The translations under genes were made by a program, and so were the position numbers. Below the pieces are notes generated by a model. That model worked only from the letters and a program-made list of their open reading frames with translations. It was not told the origin of the DNA and searched no databases. Shown piece after piece: positions 18,966 to 27,953 of a stretch of DNA of 64,000 nt (the first letter of the stretch is position 1; the number at the start of each line of letters is the position of its first letter). This DNA comes from Longimicrobiales bacterium. Its GTDB lineage: Bacteria > Gemmatimonadota > Gemmatimonadetes > Longimicrobiales > Gaopeijiaceae. The stretch spans positions 2,182,501-2,246,500 of the forward strand of contig OX638356.1 in assembly GCA_951813395.1 (NCBI GenBank), read 5' to 3'.

Positions 18966-19705
18966 AGCGCACCCCGTGGTATCGACACTGGTTCGGTGAC
19001 GAATACCTGGCTCTTTATCCGCATCGGGACCGGGCGGAGGCGCGTCGGGCCGTCGCCCTGCTGCAGGACGCGACCGGGCTGGGGCCGGGTACCCGCGTGC
19101 TCGACCTCGGATGCGGGGCGGGCAGGCATCTGGAGGAAATGGAGCGGATCGGCTACCGTGCGACCGGACTCGACCTCTCCCGACCCCTGATCGAAGCGGC
19201 CCGCAGGTCCGTCCCCCGGGCGCACCTGGTGCGTGGCGACATGAGACAGCCGCCCTTCCGCACGGATTCGTTCGACGTGGTGACGTCCTACTTTACTTCA
19301 TTCGGCTATTTCGACGACGAGGACGAGGATCTGGACGTATTGCGCGAGGTACGGAGGGTTCTGAAAGCCGGAGGACGGTTCCTGCTCGACTTCCTGAATG
19401 CGGACCATGTCGTCGCCAACCTCAAGACCGAAGACCGGCGCATGGCATCCGGTACCGACGTGGTCCAGGAGAGAAGGCTTGTGAACGGCGGACGCATCGT
19501 CGAGAAGCGGATCACGCTGACATCCACCGACGGTTCGTCGCGCAGGGAGTTCGTCGAACGCGTGCGGCTCTACCGCCCGCGCGAACTGACTTCAATGTTG
19601 CGATCCTCGGGGCTGGTTCCGGGTCCCAGCTTCGGCGGCTACGACCGGACACCGTTCTCGGGCGCCGCAACGCGGTACATTCTGGTCGCCAGGGCGGCTG
19701 GATGA
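18962..19705 (+). CDS. Class I SAM-dependent methyltransferase
   Basis: The 247-residue protein has a Rossmann-type SAM-binding motif, VLDLGCGAGRHLEEM near residue 42, an acidic second-strand motif GLDLSRPLIEAA, and RGDMRQPPF. This layout fits small-molecule methyltransferases of the Methyltransf_25/11 type. The substrate cannot be read from the sequence. The GTG start overlaps the rlmH stop. bshC follows after 64 bases. Confidence 0.85.
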   Translation: MKRTPWYRHWFGDEYLALYPHRDRAEARRAVALLQDATGLGPGTRVLDLGCGAGRHLEEMERIGYRATGLDLSRPLIEAARRSVPRAHLVRGDMRQPPFRTDSFDVVTSYFTSFGYFDDEDEDLDVLREVRRVLKAGGRFLLDFLNADHVVANLKTEDRRMASGTDVVQERRLVNGGRIVEKRITLTSTDGSSRREFVERVRLYRPRELTSMLRSSGLVPGPSFGGYDRTPFSGAATRYILVARAAG

Positions 19706-19769
19706 CGGCGTTGCGACGCGCCGGGAGGTGCGCCGCGCGGCTTGATGCCGGCACGGGGAGGCGCGCGTA

Positions 19770-21410
19770 GTGGACCTGCGACTCCTTGCCCGGCCCCTCG
19801 GGGGCTCGCGTCTGGTCCGGGACTACCTTGAAGGGTCGGCCACGGCATCGCCGTTCTACCGGGGCGCCCCCGAGCACGCCAGTGCCTATCGGACCAAGGC
19901 TCGCGAGCTGAGCGAAGGGGCCGACCCCGGCAGGCTCTCCTCCGCGGCGGACGTCGTGCGTCCAGCCGGACCGCGCGGAAAGGCCGCGCTTCGTGAGGTG
20001 GTCGAGCAGGGAGGGTTTTTCGTCACCACGGGACAGCAGCCCGGTCTTTTCGGCGGTCCGCTGTACAGCCTCTATAAGGCGCTGACCGCCGTTCGGCTGG
20101 CCGAGGAGCTGGAGCCGGTCGTTGGTCGGCCCGTCATGCCGCTGTTCTGGATTGCCTCCGACGACCATGACTGGGCCGAGGCGAACCATGCCCATGTCAT
20201 CGATCTCGGGAATCGCCTGCACCGCATCACGGTGGGTCCGTCCGCGGATCCGGCGCCTCGGGCTCTCGGCCGGATTCGGCTGGGTGATCGCGGCGCGGAC
20301 GCTCTCGCCGAGTTATCCGCCTGCTTTCCTCGCAACGACTACCGCGACGGTTACCTGGATCTGTTGCGCGAGGCGTACCATTCCGGGTCCACGCTGGCTT
20401 CCGCCTACGCGGACCTGATGGCGATGTTGCTGCGGGACACGCCGGTGGGGCTGGTAGACGGTGCCGGCGCACGGCTGAAGGAGCTGGCACGGCCCATCTT
20501 GCGGGCTGAAGCCGAGGATCCATTGGCGAGCGAAGATGCGTTGACGGAGACCGCCGGACACCTGACATCCTCCGGGTACAGGCTCCAGGTGCCTCTGGCC
20601 CGGGGGGCCACGAACCTTTTTTTCGACACGCGCCAGGGCCGAGACAGGCTTCTCGGGGCAAACAGCGGGTTCAGGCTGCGGCGCTCCGGCCGCGAGTTCT
20701 CCCGCCGTCGCATTCTCGGTGCCATCGACGAGTCGGTCGACCTGGTGTCTCCCAATGTGCTGCTGCGTCCGGTGGTCGAGGGATTCGTATTCCCCACGCT
20801 CGCGTACGTCGCGGGACCTGGCGAGATTGCGTACTTCGGCCAGTTGTCCGCGCTGTTTCGTCGCCATGGCGTCGGGATGCCCGTGGTCACGCCCCGCGCG
20901 TCCCTGATGGTCGTCGAGAGGAAGGTCGCCAGGGTCATCGAGAAGCTGGGCGTGACGGTCGACGATGTCCGCGACGGCGACCGGCTCCAGGCGAGGTTCG
21001 CGCGGGACGGAATGCCGGAGGACCTGAAGGAAGGCCTGAAAGGCTGGCGAAAGGGGCTCGAGTCGCGCGCTCGCGAAGTGTCGGCCGCATCCGCCGCAAT
21101 CGACCCGGTGCTGCAGGGCGCGGTGATGAAGGCGCGAAACTCCGGTCTGGCGGCCCTCGGCGCGCTCGAAAAGAAAGTCATCCGGGCCATCAAGCGGCAG
21201 AGCGAGACCGTTGCGAGCCAGATTGCCAAGGCCGGAGTCAATCTGTGGCCGGGCGGAAAGCCCCAGGATCGTGTACTGAGCCCGTTGCAGTACACCATGC
21301 GATACGGCCCGGATTTCGTCGTCATGCTTCGCGACAGGATCCGCGTACTGGCCGGCGAGGCCGCCCTGGAGCCGACAGGGTCTTTGCCACGCTCGGACGA
21401 AACGCCATAG
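19770..21410 (+). CDS. bshC: Putative cysteine ligase BshC (bacillithiol biosynthesis)
   Basis: BshC is credited with the last step of bacillithiol synthesis, adding cysteine to GlcN-malate. The 546 residues fit the family (about 540). The hallmark segment TTGQQPGLFGGPLYSLYKALTAVRLA lies near residue 90, followed by PLFWIASDDHDWAEAN near 125. A long C-terminal coiled region ends in a typical LSPLQYTMRYGPDF stretch. The GTG start has GGGGAGG just upstream at 19755-19761. bshA and bshB are not in the window. Bacillithiol is known outside Firmicutes, including in some Bacteroidota and Acidobacteriota. Confidence 0.93.
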   Translation: MDLRLLARPLGGSRLVRDYLEGSATASPFYRGAPEHASAYRTKARELSEGADPGRLSSAADVVRPAGPRGKAALREVVEQGGFFVTTGQQPGLFGGPLYSLYKALTAVRLAEELEPVVGRPVMPLFWIASDDHDWAEANHAHVIDLGNRLHRITVGPSADPAPRALGRIRLGDRGADALAELSACFPRNDYRDGYLDLLREAYHSGSTLASAYADLMAMLLRDTPVGLVDGAGARLKELARPILRAEAEDPLASEDALTETAGHLTSSGYRLQVPLARGATNLFFDTRQGRDRLLGANSGFRLRRSGREFSRRRILGAIDESVDLVSPNVLLRPVVEGFVFPTLAYVAGPGEIAYFGQLSALFRRHGVGMPVVTPRASLMVVERKVARVIEKLGVTVDDVRDGDRLQARFARDGMPEDLKEGLKGWRKGLESRAREVSAASAAIDPVLQGAVMKARNSGLAALGALEKKVIRAIKRQSETVASQIAKAGVNLWPGGKPQDRVLSPLQYTMRYGPDFVVMLRDRIRVLAGEAALEPTGSLPRSDETP

Positions 21411-21419
21411 CTTTACGAC

Positions 21420-21713
21420 ATGCTTGTATTGATCGCCGTGCTTGTGCTGCTGATCCCGATCCTCGCAATCGTGCTCGATTCCGATGTGGGGAAGGCGATC
21501 GCGCGCCGCCTTGAGCGCAAGAACCTGAGGGAAGGCGATGGTGTCGTGCACGATCGCCTGGTGTACCTCGAGAGTGAACTGGAACGCATTACGGGCGAAG
21601 TAGGCCGCCTGGACGAAGAGAACCAGTTCTTCCAGAAGCTCCTTGCCGACCGCTCCGAACGCAGGTCGTTGCCGGCCGATGCCGGCGACGAGGCCCCCGA
21701 CCCGGAGCATTAG
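21420..21713 (+). CDS. Small membrane-anchored coiled-coil protein, unknown
   Basis: The 97-residue protein has one N-terminal hydrophobic helix (about residues 1-20), a basic patch (RRLERKNLR), a short coiled coil (HDRLVYLESELERITGEVGRLDEENQFFQKLL) and an acidic tail. The topology resembles PspB or FtsB-type small membrane proteins, but I see no specific signature of either. It starts nine bases after bshC stops and precedes murJ, so it probably belongs to the same operon. Confidence 0.7.
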   Translation: MLVLIAVLVLLIPILAIVLDSDVGKAIARRLERKNLREGDGVVHDRLVYLESELERITGEVGRLDEENQFFQKLLADRSERRSLPADAGDEAPDPEH

Positions 21714-21805
21714 GGTGACGTCCCGGAAACATCGCGGGCATTCGAGCACGCGAATCTCCGGGGCACGTCACCGGCAGCCCGTGGACTGCTAGCGGCGACG
21801 GAGTC

Positions 21806-23338
21806 TTGGCTGCCTCAAGCGTAGCATCCGGCATCCTGATCAGCCGCGTCCTCGGTCTGGTGCGCGGACGGGTCTTCGCCCACTACTTCGGGACCGGAAA
21901 CCTGGCGGATGCGTGGACCGCAGCCCTGCGCATCCCGAATGTCATCCAGAACCTGCTGGGCGAGGGAAGCCTCAGCGCTTCGTTCATCCCCGCCTATGTG
22001 CGGTTGCTGGAAGAGGGGAGGGAACGCGAGGCCGGGCGCGCCGCCGGCGCCGTGCTCGGGCTGCTCGCCGTGACGGCGGGTGCCATGGCGGCTCTGGGAA
22101 CCTGGGCCGCCCCGTATCTGGTCTCGGTGCTGACCGTCGGATTCGCAAGCGACGGCAGGGCGGAGATCGTCACCGCGCTGCTTCGCCTTCTGTTCCCGAT
22201 GGCGGGGCTGCTCGTCGTGTCCGCGTGGGCCCTCGGCGTTCTCAACAGTCATCGGCGCTTCTTTGTTTCCTACGTGGCCCCGTCGCTATGGAACCTCGCC
22301 ATGATCGTGGCAATGGTGGCGGCGGCCGGACGGGGGATGGCGGGCGTCGACCTCCTGACCGCACTGGCCTGGGGAGCCCTCGCGGGCGGGGCGCTGCAAC
22401 TCCTCTTCCAGCTGCCCTTCCTGATACGACATCTGACGCACGTGACGCCCTCGCTCGACGCCAGGTCGGGGCCGGTGCGGGAGGTCGTGCGCAATTTTCT
22501 GCCGGCCGTCGCGGCCCGGGGGGCGGTGAACATCGGCGCGCTCATCGACCAGAACCTGGCGACGCTGCTGGCGGTCGGCGCCGTAGGACTGATGGGGTAC
22601 GCGCAGCCGCTCTACATCCTGCCCATTTCACTGTTCGGAATGTCGATTGCGGCATCGGAGTTGCCGGAACTGTCCCGGGATCGCATGGCCGGTGTCAGCG
22701 CGGTTCGCGACCGGACCGAGCAAGCGGTCGCCCGGGTTCTGTTCTGGCTGGTCCCCGTGACCGCGGGGTACATCCTCTTCCGCGAGGAATGCATGGTGGT
22801 GTTCCGGTCCGGGGCGTTCGGCGCCGACGACGCAGCGGCCGCGGGCCTGGTCCTGGCCGCCTACGCGCCGGGACTGCCGGCTTCGGGTGCATCGCGGGTG
22901 CTCTCGTCAGCGCTCTACGCCTTCGGCGATACCCGGACCGCGGCCCGCATCTCCTACCTGCGGATCCTGATCTCGGCAGCCGTCGGCGCGTCGCTGATGT
23001 TTCCCTTCGACCGGTTCGTCGTGGGCGGCCTCGGCATGGGAGCGGCCGGCCTCGCCGCCGGAGCCTCGGCAGGCGCATGGCTGGAGTTCCTGCTCCTCCG
23101 CCGGGAACTCCGGGGGCGTCTGGCGGGGATATCGCTGGGCGGCCGCCATGTGCGCGTCTACCTTCTCGCGGCGGCGGTTGCGGTCGGCGTGGGCCTGGCC
23201 ATCCGCGCGGCACTTCCTTCCGTGGGCCCGATCGTCCAGGCCGGCGCCACGATCGGCCCCGTGGCCGTTGTCTACCTGTTCCTGACCCATCGGCTCGGGT
23301 TCTCATTCACGAGGCCCGGGACCCGGCGTCGGGGGTAG
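21806..23338 (+). CDS. murJ: Lipid II flippase MurJ
   Basis: MurJ flips lipid II across the inner membrane for peptidoglycan synthesis. The 510 residues are rich in membrane helices (about 14). The N-terminal signature SRVLGLVRGRVFAHYFGTGNLADAWTAALRIPNVIQNLLGEGSLSASFIPAY is diagnostic. The first available start is a TTG at 21806, which lacks the few residues usually found before the first helix, so the exact start is uncertain. uvrC follows after six bases. Confidence 0.93.
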   Translation: MAASSVASGILISRVLGLVRGRVFAHYFGTGNLADAWTAALRIPNVIQNLLGEGSLSASFIPAYVRLLEEGREREAGRAAGAVLGLLAVTAGAMAALGTWAAPYLVSVLTVGFASDGRAEIVTALLRLLFPMAGLLVVSAWALGVLNSHRRFFVSYVAPSLWNLAMIVAMVAAAGRGMAGVDLLTALAWGALAGGALQLLFQLPFLIRHLTHVTPSLDARSGPVREVVRNFLPAVAARGAVNIGALIDQNLATLLAVGAVGLMGYAQPLYILPISLFGMSIAASELPELSRDRMAGVSAVRDRTEQAVARVLFWLVPVTAGYILFREECMVVFRSGAFGADDAAAAGLVLAAYAPGLPASGASRVLSSALYAFGDTRTAARISYLRILISAAVGASLMFPFDRFVVGGLGMGAAGLAAGASAGAWLEFLLLRRELRGRLAGISLGGRHVRVYLLAAAVAVGVGLAIRAALPSVGPIVQAGATIGPVAVVYLFLTHRLGFSFTRPGTRRRG

Positions 23339-23344
23339 TTCCGG

Positions 23345-25192
23345 GTGAAGCGCGGCATCCCGTTCGATTCCCGGCACGTGGCGGGCCTCCCGGCGGGGCC
23401 CGGCGTCTACATGCTCCGTAGCGCCCAGGGGGAGATTCTCTACATCGGCAAGGCCAAGGCGCTGCGTCTGCGCGTGCGGTCGTATCTGGGGCAAACGGGC
23501 GCGACGGAGATCAAGACGGCCGAATTGGCCCGTCAGACCGCCACGGTGGAGACACTGGTCGTGGGCTCGGAGGCGGAGGCTCTGATACTCGAGGCCAATC
23601 TCATCAAGGAGCACCGGCCCCGCTTCAATATCCAGCTCCGCGACGACAAGAGGTACCCCTACATCAAGATCACGGTCAACGAACCCTTCCCGCGCGCCTA
23701 CGTCACCCGGCGGATCCGCCAGGATGGCGCCCGGTATTTCGGACCGTTCGTCTCGGTGGGGCGGGTGCGCCGCGCGCTCGAGCTGGTGAAGCGCGTGCAC
23801 GGCGTGCGGTCCTGCCGCTACGACCTTCCCGGCGAAGCGCCGGCGCGACCGTGCCTGGACCATCACATCGGCCGATGCGCCGCCCCGTGCGTCGGTCTCC
23901 AGACCGCAGAGGACTACGGCCGCATGATCGCAAGGGTCGTCCGCATCCTCTCCGGCGACGTCGGCTCCATCCAGGCAGAGGTTGAGGCCCAGATGCAGGG
24001 GGCATCCGCCGCAATGGACTTCGAACGGGCGGCTCAGCTGCGTGACGTGCTCGCCGGGCTTGACGGGATTGCACGCCAGCAACGGGTCCAGAAGGTGGGT
24101 GGAGGGGACCAGGACGTCCTGGGAATCGCCCGGGACGCGGGCATTGCCGCCGCCGTTACGCTGCACATCCGCCGGGGGATGCTGATCGGGCGGGACACAC
24201 AGGTCATGACCGGCACCGAAAGAGAGGGCGACGCCGACCTGGTCGCGCGTTCGGTCTCGCACGCGTACTTGTCCAGCGGTTCCCGCGCGCTCGAACAGCT
24301 TCCCGGTGAAGTGCTCCTTCCCGTGGACTTCCCGGATCGAGGGCTGCTGCAGGAGATCCTGAGCGATCAGGCATCCCGCCGAGTCGTCGTGCGCCTGCCG
24401 AAGAGGGGTGCGAAGGCCCGCCTGATCGAGCTGGCGGTCGCCAACGCCAGGCATGCCCTCGAAGATCGCATCAGAACCGGAAGAGTCTCCCCGATGCGTA
24501 CCGACGACGTGCTCTACGAGCTTCAGGAGAAGCTGGGATTGAAGGTCGTGCCGCGGCTGATCGTGTGTTTCGACATCTCGCATACACAGGGGTCGGAGAC
24601 GGTTGGGAGCGCGGTTCTGTTCGAAAACGGGGAACCCAGGAAGTCGGGATACCGCCACATGAAGATCCAGACGGACCGGGGCAACGACGACTGCCAATCG
24701 ATGGCGGTAGCCGTGCGCCGGTACTTTGCCAGGCTGGCCGCTGGCGAGGGTCCGCTGCCCGACCTCGCGGTGATCGACGGCGGCCGCGGACAGCTCGCCG
24801 CCGCGCGGGAAGCGCTCACCGCGCTGGGCGTCCGGGACGTGGCGCTGGCGGCACTCGCAAAGAGGGAAGAGGTCGTCTTCCTGCCGGGCGAACCTGACGG
24901 GCTTCGTCTGCCGCGGACCGCTCGGTCGCTGCACCTGTTGCAGCGGGTTCGCGACGAAGCGCACCGCTTCGCCGTGCGGTACAACCGCAAGCTGCGCTCG
25001 CGCCGCACCGTGCGTTCCGCGCTGGGCGACATCCCGGGGATCGGCCCCGCCAGACAGCGAGCGCTGCTGTCGCGTTTCGGATCCCTGCGAGGTGTCAGCG
25101 AGGCGACGCCCGCGGAGATCGGCCGCATACCGGGATTCAGCGAGGCCATGGGAGCCCGCATTCTGACGTATCTGAGGCGTGCGCACGGGTAA
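23345..25192 (+). CDS. uvrC: Excinuclease ABC subunit C
   Basis: UvrC makes both incisions in nucleotide excision repair. The 615-residue protein begins with a GIY-YIG nuclease (GVYMLRSAQGEILYIGKAKALRLRVRSYL, residues about 19-47). A cysteine cluster (CLDHHIGRCAAPC) lies near 175, a UVR motif ([18 protein letters not shown]) near 222, then the RNase H-like 3' nuclease (CFDISHTQGSETVGS near 405) and C-terminal helix-hairpin-helix motifs (LGDIPGIGPARQRALL). GTG at 23345 is the likely start. Confidence 0.96.
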   Translation: MKRGIPFDSRHVAGLPAGPGVYMLRSAQGEILYIGKAKALRLRVRSYLGQTGATEIKTAELARQTATVETLVVGSEAEALILEANLIKEHRPRFNIQLRDDKRYPYIKITVNEPFPRAYVTRRIRQDGARYFGPFVSVGRVRRALELVKRVHGVRSCRYDLPGEAPARPCLDHHIGRCAAPCVGLQTAEDYGRMIARVVRILSGDVGSIQAEVEAQMQGASAAMDFERAAQLRDVLAGLDGIARQQRVQKVGGGDQDVLGIARDAGIAAAVTLHIRRGMLIGRDTQVMTGTEREGDADLVARSVSHAYLSSGSRALEQLPGEVLLPVDFPDRGLLQEILSDQASRRVVVRLPKRGAKARLIELAVANARHALEDRIRTGRVSPMRTDDVLYELQEKLGLKVVPRLIVCFDISHTQGSETVGSAVLFENGEPRKSGYRHMKIQTDRGNDDCQSMAVAVRRYFARLAAGEGPLPDLAVIDGGRGQLAAAREALTALGVRDVALAALAKREEVVFLPGEPDGLRLPRTARSLHLLQRVRDEAHRFAVRYNRKLRSRRTVRSALGDIPGIGPARQRALLSRFGSLRGVSEATPAEIGRIPGFSEAMGARILTYLRRAHG

Positions 25193-25224
25193 TCGCGGCT
25201 CGCTCTCCGGCGTCCCGAAGCCCT

Positions 25225-25253
25225 TTGACCCGGGCCCCGCCCATCAATATACT
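25225..25253 (+). promoter_or_regulatory. Sigma-70-type promoter for the TPR lipoprotein
   Basis: A -35 box TTGACC (25225-25230) and a -10 box TATACT (25248-25253) are separated by exactly 17 bases in the gap after uvrC. The AT-rich -10 stands out in GC-rich surroundings. The GTG start follows 77 bases after the -10. It is the best promoter match I found in the window. Confidence 0.7.
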
Positions 25254-25330
25254 TCCTGCTTGGCTGCACCCGCTTTCCGGTCTTGCCGCGAGAGTGGGCC
25301 GCTTGGTTCTGAAGACCTCAGGAGGTTCTC

Positions 25331-26725
25331 GTGAACAGGTCCAGATTCGGACTATCTTTGGCCGTCGCTGCTGCCCTGACCCTTTCCGGCTGCGCCTCGG
25401 GCGGCGGTGGGGGAGGCGGGGGCGGGGAGGAAGGGAATCCTCCCAGGGAGAACGACGACACCCGTAGTGCGGAGTTGTTCCTGACCCAGGCGGAAACGCT
25501 TGGCGACCCCGCTCGCTTCCAGGACGCCCTCGGCGCGGCCATGGCGGCGATCATGGAAGACTCGACGAACTCGCTTGGCTACTTCCAGGCGGGCAGGGCG
25601 CAGATCGGTCTGGGGGATCACGTGGCCGCCGACACGCTCCTCGAGATGGCAATGGAGCTGTATCCCGCGTACGAGCAGGACGTTCGCATCCAGCGGGAGT
25701 CGGCGTGGATCGCACTCTTCAACATGGCGATCGACCCACTCGACACCGGCGACAGCGACGCGGGCATAGGGTACCTCGAGGCGGCGGAGGTGATCTTCCC
25801 GGGTCAGCGCCCCGAAGCGCTGATCAATCTTGCGGTGACCTACAACCAGGTCGGGCGGGTCGAAGATGCCATCGAGGCCTTCGGCCGCGCCCTGGCAATC
25901 ATCCGCGGACCGCGGATGCAGGAGGCGGACAGTGTGACGGCGGCGAGCTGGGCGGAAAGCGAAATGAACGTGTCCTTCAACCGGGCGATGTTGTTGAGCC
26001 AGGTGGAACGCTACGACGAGGCGATCGCCGAGTACGAGGTCTTCCTCGAAGGGAATCCGGGGGATGTCTCAGCGCTTTCCAGCCTGGCCTCGGTGCTGTC
26101 CGAAGCCGGTATGGCCGACTCCGCGCAGGCGATCTACGACAACCTGCTGTCGGGCGCCGAACTGGGCATGAGGGAACTCTTCAACGTCGGCGTGGGGCTG
26201 TATGGAGCCCATGTGTACGACCGTGCCGCCGAGGCCTTCCGACAGGTGGCCGAGGTCGCTCCGGAAAACCGTGACGCCGTGTTCAACCTGGCGCAGTCGC
26301 TGTACGAATCCGGCAACTGGGACGAACTGATTCCGGTTGCCCGCGAACTTGTGGAACTCGATGGCTACAACCCCGACAGCTACACGATTCTGGCCCAGGG
26401 GCTCGTCGAGACCGACCAGAGCCAGGAGGCGGTTCAAGTACTCCAGACCCGGGAGGGACTCGCTTTCCGAATCGAGGACAGTTCGCTTGCGCCTCGCACG
26501 TCGGGCGGCGGCGCAGTCTCCGGGCAGCTCGTCAACAACACCCTCAACCCGGGCACGGTCGTGACGATTCGGGTGCACTTCAATGGTGAGGACGGTGCCG
26601 AAATCGGGGCCATCGACATCCGGGTGACGGCTCCGGAACAGGGGGCCGCCGAGTTGTTCCGTGCCGACCTGACCAGCGAGGAGAGCGCTCTCGGATACTA
26701 CTACGAGGTGGTGAGTCCCAGGTGA
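25331..26725 (+). CDS. TPR-repeat lipoprotein
   Basis: A 464-residue exported protein. The signal peptide ends in the lipobox LSGC (Cys about residue 17), followed by a run of nine glycines as a flexible linker. The rest consists of tetratricopeptide-like repeats, for example YNQVGRVEDAIEAFGRALAI and FNRAMLLSQVERYDEAIAEYEVFLE, to about residue 385. A C-terminal beta-rich segment follows, of the kind found in FxLYD-type domains (GGGAVSGQLVNNTLNPGTVVTIRVHFNGEDG). AGGAGG at 25320-25325 and a good promoter support the GTG start. It is probably outer-membrane anchored; the function is unknown. Confidence 0.85.
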   Translation: MNRSRFGLSLAVAAALTLSGCASGGGGGGGGGEEGNPPRENDDTRSAELFLTQAETLGDPARFQDALGAAMAAIMEDSTNSLGYFQAGRAQIGLGDHVAADTLLEMAMELYPAYEQDVRIQRESAWIALFNMAIDPLDTGDSDAGIGYLEAAEVIFPGQRPEALINLAVTYNQVGRVEDAIEAFGRALAIIRGPRMQEADSVTAASWAESEMNVSFNRAMLLSQVERYDEAIAEYEVFLEGNPGDVSALSSLASVLSEAGMADSAQAIYDNLLSGAELGMRELFNVGVGLYGAHVYDRAAEAFRQVAEVAPENRDAVFNLAQSLYESGNWDELIPVARELVELDGYNPDSYTILAQGLVETDQSQEAVQVLQTREGLAFRIEDSSLAPRTSGGGAVSGQLVNNTLNPGTVVTIRVHFNGEDGAEIGAIDIRVTAPEQGAAELFRADLTSEESALGYYYEVVSPR

Positions 26726-26751
26726 GGACACCTCGCCGGTAGCGAGTGCGC

Positions 26752-26824
26752 GCGGGAGTAGCTCAGTCGGTAGAGCATCAGCTTCCCAAGCTGAGGGTCG
26801 CGGGTTCGAGTCCCGTCTCCCGCT
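26752..26824 (+). tRNA. tRNA-Gly(CCC)
   Basis: A full cloverleaf can be drawn. The acceptor stem GCGGGAG pairs with CTCCCGC, the D-arm is GCTC/GAGC, the anticodon stem TCAGC/GCTGA encloses the loop TTCCCAA with anticodon CCC, and the T-arm GCGGG/CCCGT contains TTCGAGT. The discriminator base is T and no CCA is encoded. It lies 26 bases after the lipoprotein stop without a clear promoter of its own, so it may be read through from that gene. Confidence 0.95.
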
Positions 26825-26984
26825 TGCCGGTCGCCGGGGGGTCTGCGGTCGCTCTCCGGCGGCCGTCAGGCCGTTACTCGCTGACGCCCGGTGGCGCCGG
26901 TTCACGGTCCCGGCTTACCTTGTGGACAGGTCAGACAGGTATCCGATCAGGAGCCGAACGGTCAATCTCAGCCGGAGGTGCACG

Positions 26985-27860
26985 ATGCGCCGCGGAGTAC
27001 TGGTAGCCAGCCTGTTGTTTCTCGCGGCGGCCACGCCGGTCGTCGCTCAGACTTCCGCCGAAGAACTCGCGCGCCGGATCGCGTCGGCCCGAGAAATGGG
27101 CGCAGAGGTCAACACGGTCCTTCGCGGCGCCTCGGCGGCCCGTCTGCTGGGCGATTTCTCTACTGCATCGGAGTTGATGGACAAGGCCACGGTTGCGCTC
27201 GAGCAGGCGGACAATGCCTGGGTGACCGAGATGATCTTTCAGGCGCTCGCCGCCGGGAGGGGATCGAATGGCATGCAGCGCGCATTTCGCGAGGCCCGCG
27301 AGCGGATCCGGATGTCGCCGCAAGAGATCGCGTCGGTGACCAATAACTTCCCGTCCCTGCTGCTGGGGGGCGAGTTCGATGAAATGATCCTCCGGTTCTC
27401 TCCGGATCACCCGGATCCGGAGTATCGATGCGCCTGCCTTGCCGAGAAGGCGTGGGTGCACAGGGTGGCTGGCCGGCTGCACGATTCGCGGACTCTGTGG
27501 GGCGAACTCGTGTCCGCCTGGGACCGCAATCCCCTCGAATTCTCCAGCCAGGACGCGCAGGCGAACTGGCAGGGGCAGTACGCGCGCAACCTGGCCCGCG
27601 CCGGCCGCACCGCCGATGCCCGCGCGGCCCTCGCCAAGGCGATGTCGATGCCGGTCAGCGACGACGAACGACCTGCTGTGCAACGCCGCTGGGCGCAGAC
27701 GTACGCGGAGCTGGGCGACGTGGAGGAGGCGGTCGAGCTCCTCGAGCCCCTGATCGGAAGCTCCACGCTGGTCACCGTAAGCAGCCTCTCCACAAGGTAC
27801 ACCTGGGAGCCGGTGAGGAGTCACATCGTCTTCCAGGAGATGCTTTCCAGGCACCGCTAG
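26985..27860 (+). CDS. Secreted TPR-like protein, unknown function
   Basis: ATG at 26985, with GGAGG eight bases upstream (26973-26977), gives 291 residues. A signal peptide ends VVAQ near residue 21. The mature part is helical, with TPR-like pairs such as GRTADARAALAKAMS and GDVEEAVELLEPLIG. The C-terminal WEPVRSHIVFQEML recalls the end motif of many extracytoplasmic TPR proteins. A single cysteine pair (CAC) lies near residue 152. The region 26825-26984 upstream holds no clear promoter. Confidence 0.75.
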   Translation: MRRGVLVASLLFLAAATPVVAQTSAEELARRIASAREMGAEVNTVLRGASAARLLGDFSTASELMDKATVALEQADNAWVTEMIFQALAAGRGSNGMQRAFREARERIRMSPQEIASVTNNFPSLLLGGEFDEMILRFSPDHPDPEYRCACLAEKAWVHRVAGRLHDSRTLWGELVSAWDRNPLEFSSQDAQANWQGQYARNLARAGRTADARAALAKAMSMPVSDDERPAVQRRWAQTYAELGDVEEAVELLEPLIGSSTLVTVSSLSTRYTWEPVRSHIVFQEMLSRHR

Positions 27861-27879
27861 ACGCATTGCGGACGCGGCT

Positions 27880-27915
27880 TCGCCCGGCGCCGACACGTTC
27901 GGGCGGAGCCGGGCG
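27880..27915 (+). terminator. Possible transcription terminator hairpin
   Basis: A nine-base inverted repeat, TCGCCCGGC and GCCGGGCGA, is separated by 18 bases just after the secreted TPR gene. There is no T-run after it, so it is at best a weak intrinsic terminator. Such GC hairpins also occur by chance in GC-rich DNA. Confidence 0.3.
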
Positions 27916-27953
27916 AGGAACGCGCGCCGGTTTCTGCGAAGGGTTGCAGCACT

